From Elgaria multicarinata webbii (lineage: Eukaryota; Chordata; Lepidosauria; Squamata; Anguidae), in the NCBI RefSeq assembly GCF_023053635.1, contig NC_086176.1, positions 70,690,536-70,754,535 on the forward strand: a stretch of 64,000 nt of DNA, written 5' to 3'. Position numbers and translations under genes: made by a program. Below, in pieces: positions 47,337 to 59,300 of this stretch (positions within the stretch are counted from its first letter, which is position 1; each line of letters begins with the position of its first letter). The notes beneath the pieces are model-generated. The model was given only the letters and a program-made list of their open reading frames with translations. It did not search any database and was not told where the DNA came from.

Positions 47337-50300
47337 GAATTTTACTAAATATTCTCAATAATTCAGATTTCAGAATATTATGCATTACAATGGATGAAGT
47401 ACTGTCTTTTCAAAGGGAGAGGAAAAAGTATACCTCCAGTTAAGGAGTGGAGAAAATAATGATTAGTACTAATGATTCTTTTCCTGCACAGTTAATAGGC
47501 CAGCAAAAATACAATCTATGAGAAGCCCGATTGTGGCATAGTAATATTGGACCCCAATTCAATTATTTCAAATTGCATTTTGTTTCATTTATTAGCGAAC
47601 CATTTTAAATGTACCTACCACCAAATTACTCAATGCTGGTTTTGTTTTGTTTTTTAGGGGGGGGGGAGTCTTAAAGGACAGCTAAGCCAAAGTTGATATC
47701 TGTTTCTTTAGGGAATTTACTATATTCATCTCTACAGTGCTGAAAAGAAATCAATTCGAAATTCAACCATCGAATACATTCAGTAAAAATTGTGTAGAAA
47801 AAAAACAAAAAACATGCACTTGCTTTTTTCCCCCCGAAGCATTCTTGGAAGTAACTAGTATTTTTAAAAATCACATTTTAATGACAGGTGAAATAATTTA
47901 CTTTGAACAAAATCCAGAACAAGGGATTAGATGTCCTTAAAGATAGTTGGTTCCTGCTTGGAATGCATAGTAATGTTTAATGAAGTAAAGTTTAAAAACC
48001 TGTTGCCATGAGCCAAAAATACTGGATGTGAAAGCCAATGATTTAGGGGAGACAGGGGAAGAAGTGATTTGTTCCCCTGATCTGCGTCTTCGACGCCCAG
48101 TACCCACAGCACTGGTGTAATGCAGCCAGGTACCAATACACTCTGGGCTAGACACACTCAGGGGGCTCTCTTCCTGGAAGTGAGAAAGGGGGCAAAAAAA
48201 CAGTAAAGCATGCAACGTTAGATTCATAGCCAAATTATAAGAAAATAAAATACAGTTTTGTTTGCACCCTTTTCTAAATAGCTCTACCAAAGTTTCCCAT
48301 GATAAAATCATACAACACAACTGCTACTATTCAGCTACTGTTTTCACAAAAGCCACTTTAGCAGTACGAATTATAATGTACATACTCTTTGTCTTCCTCT
48401 CTTTCTTGCTGCATTTCTCTTCACTATTAATGCACACACTTACTTCAAAAACTAAAGAATTGTTTGGAAATTATATAACTGACCTCTGATAACAATAACA
48501 AGTATTTCTTAATTTTAAAGAAATGTCTCAACTTTTCTAATAAAGGGCGTACAAGTGAAATTTAATTTTTATTCTAAATCCACATGCTACATCTATCCTG
48601 TGCTCAAACACCACACCTCCTTCCTAAGTTCTAGAACCAGCTAGATGGAGCAAACCAAACACCAGTAACAGACTTGCACACCAATGATGCTGTCATGATT
48701 TACATGTGAGTCTCAATCAACCATTTGGAAAGAACTGCAATGTCTTAAAGTATGGACGGATAACTGGTGCCAGAATCAAAAAGATCACAAGGAAGAAGGG
48801 CAGGAGTAAATCAAAACAAAATTACAGATAGATTTGTGTTTAATAGGTATTTAGATGTACATTGATCTTTGAGATTAAGTTCTTCGTTCTTTGTTCAGTT
48901 TTAATTCAATGGATTTCCTTCTATTTCAAATCACTTTGTAGTCCACTTAATAATAATTAACTTCACTTTTAGATAGCATTTTATTAAAGAAGGAAACAAT
49001 TTTAAATTGAGCTAAAAGCATCTGACAATATTGCTTTAAATGAATATGCAGTCTTAAGAAGAAATAAAAATATAGTTAAAATTGAGCTATGATTTCTAGA
49101 CCTTCCCATATTCAAGTTTCAAACTAATAAAAAAATAAAATAAAACAGGATATGTATTAATATGGAGAAAGTAATATTCAAAAGTACAAGAGAAAAACTA
49201 CAAAGGATTTTTAAAATATTGCTATACATGAATATTTTGCCTGCTGGAAAAACAAACATTATTAGGACAATTTTCAAACTATACCTGTTATCTTCTCATT
49301 AAAAAACTGTAAGCTTCTTAAGTTTAATAAAAAAATATTTTGTTCTACTATAAACACACACACACACACTTCTCTCTGACAAAGACTTCCATGATCAGTA
49401 ACCCAATCTTATGCCCACAGTGGGAAACAGGGGGTGGGGGTGGGCGGTGGAGAGGGAAATGATCACAGAACCTAGTTTAAACAGGCCATAACATTATCAG
49501 CTATAACTTCCATGAATTGGCAATGGAAGGCAGGCACTAAGAACTCTGGCAGCCCATTTACCATCAGGCCATTTGCTTGGTGAAAAGTGGACTGACTTAA
49601 GATAACAGAACCACATGTGGCCTCCAGAAGGCAGCCCCTAGAGAGTGCAATTATCATGCTAGTGACCAACAGTGAGCTGGTCCATGAACCCTGACCCCCA
49701 AGACGCATTAAGTAGGCTTCCCCTGGTGATTTAAGAGGAAAATTAATCCCATAAAACCCTTGAATTTGGTTCCTGCCTTACAACAAAGTGACAAACTAAT
49801 AGTGACAATACAGATCAATAGCGAACAAAAGAAGGCTAATTCCTCACATGTTTTGCTATGAGGAAGAAAAAAATCCTAATCCCAAAATACCAGATAAGTA
49901 AAATGTGTTCCTGGTCCCATATATTGGTGATAAATAAACCTCTATAGCAAGACTCGAAGTGTACTAAAGCAGAGATAAATATTTAACACAAGAGTGGGAG
50001 GGAATGAAGGAAGCACAAACATGAGCACTGCTGAGACCTTCTTTTATGGTTGGGGTGGACTACAGAGAGACTGTGTTCAGACAACATGATAACCAATGGT
50101 GAATTAAATAAGAAATGGTGGGTTAAATAGTCAATGGTTCAATACTATGTCATCTGTCAGGACTTTTTCACACCACGGCTGGTTATTTGGCCAAAATAAC
50201 CAACGTAAATAACCAACGATGTGCAGAGTTGACTATTTGAACCACTATTGGTTATTGTGTAATGTGGCGGGCACTGTTGACTATTTCACAGTCCTAGAGT

Positions 50301-53300
50301 TGGAAAGCAAGAGCGTCAGGGCACCATTGTCATTTGCCAGCGTGTCCAAGCTGCTGCCCTTACTCACCCAAGCAACTCCTAGGTTGCAAAGTGGGACTTC
50401 AACTCTCAAATGCAAATACAAGATGCATTTCTGCCCCTAGGGGGCACTGCCACTGAAGCAGAGACTGAAACTGGTAGTGATAGCTATAGCTCAGAAAATG
50501 AGTCTGATTAAATATTCATTGAATCTTGGTCTCCCCACCCTTTTCCTCAGTTCTTTTTATAGGAATGGGTACTTTATGTCCGCTTGACACTGTGGAGGAC
50601 TAGTGGAGACATAAATAATTTTCTTTGTTACTAATGTTGATGGTTTCCTCTTTTGTTGTTTTTAAATTATTTTTTCCTGCTCCTTATAAACTGGCAAAAC
50701 CAAAGAGGTTCCTTACAGTTGAGGTGTTCCTAACAGTTCAGGAGCTTGTAACTCCATTTGTTACCAAAAAGGTATTTTTTTAAATAAAAAAATAAATTCA
50801 GTTTGTAATAATTGTTTGAATACACTGTACGTTTAATATACCAAATGTAATAATTTTATGCCAAACCAACTTGGACATAATTACATTTTATGTTACTAAA
50901 GTAATAAAGTGACTTTCAATCTGTAAAAAGTGCTAATATTGCATTATTTCAATTTTTCCCAAAATTACGTTTTTTTCCGAAACCCGCCCCCCCCCCCCCC
51001 CCCCGGGGAAAAAACAGGTTTTTCCCATGGCTTCAAAATTTTCAGAAATTTTACATCTCTAGTACCAGGCACAGGTGCAGGGTGGAAGTGGGCGCGGGCA
51101 ACCCCTCCCACCCTTCCCCATGCCTGGCACCACAGAAGAAACATGGCGCTTCTTCAGTTCCCTGAAGGGATCTCTCTCTCCGCCTTGCTTTGGAGAGTTG
51201 TCATTTTTGACAGCTCTCGAGATCAGCACACAGAGACAGAGATGGCAAGGGGGAACCAGCACTGCTATTCAGTGGGAGGACAGAGAGGGACGGGGGTGGG
51301 ATGAGCTAGTGAATGCAGTTGGCTAATAGTCAACTCACGGTAGATTATTATGTTGTGTGGGGAGTATCCCCTAGATAATCAACCATGGAGTTGACGATCA
51401 ACCCACCATTGACTACTATGTTGTCTGAATGCACCCAGAGTCTTTCCTTAGGTCTGGCCATGCTACTCCCACCCACAAGTCCAGCTGGCACTAAGATAGA
51501 TGAACAAGGGAGCAGCAAAAATGAGCTTCAACATGTCCAAGGCCCAGGACTTCAGCAGTCACCATCCATTTGTTTGCACCTCCAATCTACCTCTGCTGGG
51601 CTCAAATCGAAAGGCAAGGAACCTAACTTTCAAAACATTACAGAATTGTTTTCAGGGTATGTAATGCTTCAGTTTCTTCCATTTCAGCAGCAGCAGCAGC
51701 AGCAACAGGTAAATCTTAAGTACATTTAGGCCAAGATCCAAATGAACACACAACTAGTTCTGCACATCCAAAGAGGTTTTGTACTTTATATTGTGGCTCT
51801 GCATAGCACACAGCAAACCACTTTTGAAACTGAGGGGAGTTTTAAGCAATTTGAGATGCAACAGCAATGCCGGTCCTTGCTTCAAAGTAAAGACGTTTTT
51901 AAAAAGTCATTAGATACTATTATTACTGCTATTGTTGTTCTTGCTGGTTTTATTATTTTTAATTGCTATTTTGCTGTGTTTGTGTTTTTATTGTTCTTAA
52001 TATTTTAATTGTTTTGATGTGTTTTATTGTTGTAAGCTGCCTTGTGAGGACTTCTACCCTGAAAGGCAGCCAAGAAATGTAATAAATAAATAAATATGTG
52101 TAAGCTCTTAAGACACACCTGAAGTTGCATCCTAGCCCTAGCATATATATTACAGCTCAAGACAGCCAAATAATAGCATGAACTCATTTCGTGATAACAA
52201 ATTGTCCACGGTAATGGACTGGATGAAGGCTAATAAACTGAGACTCAATCCAGACAAGACAGAGGTACTGTTAGCAGGTGGTTCATCTGTCCGGAGAGGT
52301 GATGTTTGCCCTGTCCTGGACGAGGTTGCACTCTCCCTAAAGGATCGGGTCTGTAGTTTGGGGGTGCTCTTGGATCCAGAACTGTCACTTGAGGCACAGG
52401 TGAACTCAGTGACAAAGAGCACCTTTTATCAGCTTAGGCTGATATACCAACTGCGCCGTTATCTGGACGGAGATAGCCCAGCTACAGTTATCCATGCTCT
52501 GATAACTTCTCGTTTGGATTACTGCAATGCGTTATACGTGGGTCTGCCTTTGAAAATGGTCCGGAAACTTCAACTGGTACAAAACAGGGCAGCACGGTTA
52601 CTAACAGGGACTAGCTGACGAGACCACATCACGCCAGTCCTTTTCCAGCTTCATTGACTACCAGTCCAGGTCCGGGCCCGATTCAAAGTGCTGGTATTAA
52701 CATTTAAAGCCCTAAACGGCTTGGGCCCAGACTATCTGAAGGAACGCCTCCTCCCATATGTACCTGCCCAGACCCTAAGGTCATCTTCAGAGGTCCTTCT
52801 CTGCGAGCCCCTGCCAAAGGAAGTGAGGCGGGTGGCTACCAGGAGGAGGGCCTTCTCTGCTGTGGCACCCCGGCTGTGGAATGAGCTCCCTAAGGAGGTT
52901 CGCTTGGCACCTACATTATATGCTTTTAGAAGCCAGGTGAAGACCTTTTTATTCTCCCAGCATTTTAACAATCTATAAAAAAATTTAAATTGGTGTTTTA
53001 AATTTGTAATTTTGCATTGTTGCAGTTTTTATCTGGTTGAGCTTTTATATTGTATTTTATATTACTGTTGTTTTATACTTTGAATGTTTTTAATTTTTGT
53101 GAACTGCCCAGAGAGCTCTGGCTATTGGGCGGTCTAGAAATGTAATAAATAAATAAGTAAATAAATAAAATTGCCAAACTATTTGAATTCTTTGTATTTT
53201 AGCATAGTCTTATTCCATCCCCAAAACAAAAATGTAGGAAAAAGGCATACAGAGACCCAATCTGCACAAACAAACAACCCACAGTTAACAAACCATGGGT

Positions 53301-56300
53301 TGTTTATGAGTGTGTGGGAGCGAGCAAGCATGCTGGCTCTTGCCTGCTCCTGCTTTCCTAACAACGTAGGCTTGTTGTGACGTGTGAACCCGGCACTGTG
53401 GGTTGTTTCGGGTTAAATAACCTAGCATTTTAACATACTGTTTGTTGTTGGTTTTTTAACTCTAAACAACATAGAGTGCTGCCTTTACACATGTCATAGC
53501 AACAATACTAGAATGATGATCCTAGGTTGTTTCCCAAACCAGATGTAAAGTGGAAGTGATAAGCACACAGGAGGTGGCTCATTCCTCTGGTGTGTGGCCA
53601 TGGCTAACTAGGGGTTATTTAAACCCTAGTTAGCTGATATGTGCAAACCAGGTCAGAATGTCACATGTTATTCTTTGTAATGTTTTACTATCACTGGAAA
53701 GTACTGATAAAAAAAGGCAGCAAGGGTGTCTGCTCATCTGTTGTGAAGTATAAAAGTTTTCCTCCTATGAATTTAAGATTTCATGAAAGAACATGCTGCT
53801 TTGACATTGCTAATATACTTTCTTACCTTTCAGTGTATACCACCAAAATCAATTAGGCAAAAGATAAACCACTAGCATTCCCACAAAGGGAAAATGCATA
53901 ACATTGCTTTATTTTGTGTAGAGTACATCTTGTGAGACTGGGTATGCAAGCAATGTAGGTTAGTCAGCCTGAGGGGCGATTTTGGACCTTATTAATCCAA
54001 ACTCCTCTGAAACTTGTTAACTTTTGGTTATTAATTTATAGAAGTGTTTGAAGCACTGTTAAAGCCCTACTACTATATATTTTGCCATGCAATAAAAAAG
54101 AATTGAATATGAAAATGAATATCCCCATATCAGAGCCTATTTCCACGACAGATAAGTACTGGTATATCAAAACTTACTTCCACTGAACCAATTTTCCTGG
54201 GTCTTGGAAGGGGTGACTTTCTGTGTATATGAATTGGATCTGACACCATTGGCTTGAACATAATTATAGATCGATCAGGTTCATCCCTTTTATAAGCGTG
54301 CAATTCCTCATCACTGTCATTTCTATGAGAGTTTTTCTTTGAGCCATCATTCTACAAGAAAAGTGACATTTCATGTGACACAAAAAATCAGGCAAATGGA
54401 AAGCATAGCTCTTATGAATATTAAGGATTATGGCTCTAATCTAGAGATGCTAGTGGCAACATCCCCCACACCACATCCCCCAGACCATATTCAGAGTATC
54501 TGAATAGCAGTTCTGTATTACATCAGAAGCAACTTTTGAAAATTTAGGTGCATGTTTTTGTAAAATGCAGCTTTCAATTGAGTTCCTGCTCCAAAAATGA
54601 AGGAAGTCATGAATATACAATAAGGCTCATTTGATCAGGGCCTATTACCACTATATCCAACTTTATTTTTAAGAAAGCGATTTATCACTTTGAAATGTAC
54701 TTTCAAGAAAACATTCTAAATACCTAACACAGCATGTCATCTAAGGTATCATAATGCTATTCTAAAACATCCAAAGTGAGACTGAAATGTTAAAATAATT
54801 CTTGTCAAGTATCACTCCCTGCACTTGTAACACAGGTATTACATCACTTTTTCAGATACTAAGAACATAAGAAGAGCTATGTTGGAACAGACGAATCTAG
54901 CATGTTGTTCCGACTGTTGCCAACCAGATGCCTATGGAAAGCCAAACAGGAAGGTATGAGTGCAATATGTTCCTACCCACCTACTTCCTTTATCTAACAT
55001 GCACAATTTTATTCAGCTCTATCATGTCCCCCCTTATTTGCTATTTTTTCTAAACAAATAAGGCCCCAAAACTATAATCTTTCCTCATATGAGATTTGTT
55101 CCAACCCTTAAATCATTCTGGTTTCACTTTCTTGCAGATATTATCCCATTCTGATAATGAATATTTTTATTTTATTTTTAAAGTGTAACAAGAATTGCTC
55201 AAAAAGGACTTGAAAAAAGGTAAATATATACTAATAGCCTGTCAGGTCTTAAGTTTGTAGAAAATACATGGAACAGGTACAATTTGTTATTAAGCAATCA
55301 ATTGCTGTGAAATTATGTACAGAGTCTGGCTTGAATTTCATATATGTAAGAAACACTTCTAAGAGCACTTACCTCCCTTGAAGCAGGTCTGTATCCAAAA
55401 CCTGATGGTAAATTTTTATCCTCTTCACAGCCTTTAGCACCTGGACTAAAGTGTAACTCCACATGAAAACGTTCCTCTGATGAAAGCTCCTAAAGAAAAT
55501 GAACAATGTAGTTGAAACTATGTTTCTCAGTAGGTATTATTGATTTGCCTATTTACATATTATTTCCTTACCTTGTTTGGATCCTCATACAGCATGATAA
55601 CAATCTGGGTCATGTAATTGAGTTCACTGACAACATTGAGATAATCCATAGCTCGTTTCCACTGTTCATCTTTTGAAGCCTTAAATCAAAAGCAGATCAA
55701 AACTTTGTAAGAATATGGGTTATGATCCTATTTTTATCTCTTTGTTCTTACTAAAGAGAACATTAATTATTGGGTAGATTTGAAATCTAATAAATAAATA
55801 AATGCACTTTTAACTCTAAGGCTCAGTTCAGACAACATGTTAGTCAACGGTGGACTATTTAAGCAACTGTTGCTTAAATTGTCCCCCACTGACTAACATG
55901 TCGTCTGTTGGGCAAAAGCCATGTCACAGTTAGTTATTTTCCAGAAATCATTTCAATTATTATTAATTGCACAGCAGTACTAAAATGTGTGGTATGGTAC
56001 AGAACTTTATATGCAAAAATACAGGCCACTTCTTCCTAAGGGATCTGATAATCTAAAATTAACAATGGAGGAGGAGAGGGAGAGACAAAGGTAGGAAAGC
56101 ATTAAAATTGGGAAATGCAGTTACATATTCTTAAAAATTGGCTATAGATGAGAAGGAATATTATACAGATTATAGGTCAGAGTTGAACTATAATTTCTAC
56201 AGTAAGTCAGGAAAAAACCCTACCCTCTTTTTCAGCAGGACTATTTTGCATAGCATCCATCAGAAGAATGCACTACTATACCTGACATTATAACATAGAA

Positions 56301-59300
56301 TCTAAAAGGTCAAGTGGCAGACATTGCGAAAATAAAAGAAAATGCAGTTGCCTGTTCCATGTATTTCAGAACAAAGCAAAGTCACTGAAAGGTAACATAA
56401 CTATTACAACACATAGAAAAAAATCCAATTAGACAAAATTAATTATTTTAAGGTTCTCATTATTTAAATGTCTTTAGGTCAGCTACTGTGGCTCTTCAAA
56501 CCTCTGAGAGTTATTATTAAATATTATCCCATTAGATTTCCAGTAATGCAAAGTTTATTTCCAAAGGAGTGGTATTTTGAATTTGCCACCTAAAAAGAAT
56601 ATTGTATCTTGTATGCTTCCAAAAGTGATAGGCATATATGGTTCAACTGAAACAAACAGAATAGGACAACACTTACATCACATAAGGAACCATAGCGAAG
56701 AGTTGACAGTAAAGAATGGACATGACTCTCACTGGTGAAGTATAGCCTAGTTCGGACATGACGTTCAGGAGACATAACTCCACTAGAATACCTAACAACA
56801 AAATAAGCCAAGAGTAAACAAGTGAAGATATACTTATTTTACAGTTATGGGAATATCTATATCTATATCTATATCTATATCTATCTATATAGATATAGAT
56901 ATGTATATGATTTCTCCAACTCTCATAAATTAAGCATAAAGTACTTAAGTCAGGGGTGCAGAACTTTAGTCCCAGGAAACAAATCTAGCCCTGCTGGGAT
57001 CCCAGTCTGGCCCTCCAGGATTCCCCAGATAGCCCTGTGAAAATGACAAAGATCAGCCTGGAGTGGAGGATCTTTCATAGAGTAGTATGACATTGAGGGG
57101 ACAAGAACCCCAACACTGGAGCAGTCTCCTGTGTCGCAGGCAGTGTGTGTGAGGTGAGGTTGGTGCCTCTATAATACCTTTTGGCTCCTCAACAACTTCC
57201 AACACATGTTTCCAGAGTGCAGCTTTCAGCTTGTCAGAAGAATTCTGCCTCGCCTACTTCAAAAAAGCTTGGCAATAACGACAAGCTTCAACAACGTGGC
57301 CTTCACCAAGGCAGAAAAGGCAAAGAATGCCCATTGGAAGGCAGCAATCACAAGATCGCGCATAATAAATAAAATAAAAAATGCGAAGAATGCGGATAGA
57401 AAAACTATGATAGAAAGAAGACAGAATAAAACCGCAGCTGAAAAAGCACTTTCTGATTACACTGAACTCAACAGAAACTCCCTCATGAGGTTATCACAAT
57501 GGAGGTCAAAAGAGAACTGAAGGAATAAGCGGGAACGCGCTAGGGATATGCAATATTGGGACAGTGGGGGAACGGTTCCTGCCAAAACCCCTAAGCTATA
57601 GAAGTTCCCTGAATGGAGGTTCTGTGCAAGCCCTTATGTCTCATGCACAGATATCATGAAGAAGAAACTGTGGATTCAAAAAGTGGTTTTGTGTTTTGAC
57701 TCAGCCCCTGCCTCTGCCTTGTTTTCAGCTTCTGGGGCAAATTACTTTTCTTTTAGCCTCACCAGTTTGTCTTCTGGGAAATGAGTGTTTTGCGACTAGC
57801 CACACCCATTTTGACAGCCATTTTTATGAAAGTGCTTTCTCAAAATTTAAAATGTGTCCACAAGTCCAAGAATATCCCATATTGCCCCTCCTTCCCATAC
57901 AGCCTGTAACTACTAACATATGCCATTCTCTCTAACCCAAAGGGAAGCATATAGGCCAGAACCATCAATGTGCAGATAGGTGACCACTGGCTCTAAAGTC
58001 CTGAACTTTCCTCCAACTTCCAAAGAGAACTGGGGCTGAACGACTAAGGGAATGTGTGGCTGAATGGAGGATATGTTGCAAGCGAGCACAAGTGAGATAT
58101 TAGAATGTATTTACTGCTTATGTCACAGATATTAAGACTATTTGCCTTAACATACAATTTTCATGTGCTTTGACAGATGAGTGAATTTGTAAATGCCTTA
58201 ACACATCTCTTAAACTGAAGGGTTAAAAAAGAAAGAATTATATAGTTTGCTGAATGTGCAGATATTGTAATTAGTCTCATGAACATTTAGCTATTAGCTA
58301 AATTCATCCTTATAAATGGTTACAAGAAATTCCAAGTACCAAGTTTCACAAGCAAAAAGGAACTTACAAAGGATGGAGCTTGTTAACAGTATCATCATCT
58401 TGAGTTCTCTGAAGATCAGAGCGGATTTTCCTCAGTAGTGGATTGCAGTATCCTTTAGCAATCTCTAGTTTTTCAGCTTCAGTAATACCATATTCCTTGA
58501 CAGGAAGCAAATAGTTAAATGAACTACAATGAATACTGTAAGTTAGGGCTGTGCACAGTGCCCCCCCCCCCCTGGATTTGACTCGGAAGTCATTTCAGAG
58601 CCTCCAAATCAGCCCCAATTCAATTTGGGGTGCCTCAGTCCCAGGCTGCTTCACCTTAGCTTCCAAAAGCCACGCACAAGACCAACAGAGAGTCCATTGG
58701 ACTCCCTTCTCCCAGCCACTGCCCCTCCTCGCTTGCCCACTGACTTACGGGACTTACCTGAGGCCTCTGTGCGTGCTGGCGAGCCATCTGGCCTCCTCTC
58801 TGGACTGCCATAGATTTAGTGTTTTAAACTATGGCAGGCTGGAGAGGAGGACAAGCGACTCACTGGCGTGCATGGAGGCCTCCGGAAGTTCCGCAACACA
58901 GCCCTACTGGAAATCAACTCTTGATGCAGACATCATCATTCCTTTTTTATTATTTAAACATCTCTGTGTTAACATGAATGTAGCAAGAACTGCACCACAC
59001 TCACACAAGAAGAAGGTATCAGCAGAAATGGGGTAACCAATTTTTAAAAGGGGGGGACACTAATTGGGAGAACCTCACCAAAATAGCCCAATGAGGAGTC
59101 AATGACCATGTAATGTTGACTGGGGTGGGGGGAGAATATAAACTGGGTGGGGAGGAATATAATGTTGGAGGAGAAAGGAAGACACACATACATATAGACA
59201 TGGCCAGTAACTTAAATGGCTTTGAAAGGTGATAAGAGAAATTCATGAAGCATTTGGCTGTCAGTTGTGTACTATTCATGATACTATTTAACCTCCAAGT

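Larger units (their letters stand above)
39606..53999 (-). other. PPIP5K2 introns between exons g and l
   Basis: Outside the exons and elements listed, 39606-41490, 44402-46000, 46720-47990, 48174-50070 and 53656-54177 are AT-rich intron with no gene or clear repeat that I can support. Several short ORFs here have no similarity. Confidence 0.5.

Noticed and set aside
49472-49708. 78-codon minus-strand ORF in the PPIP5K2 g-h intron as an extra exon
   Set aside because: No similarity, no convincing acceptor and donor in a compatible phase.
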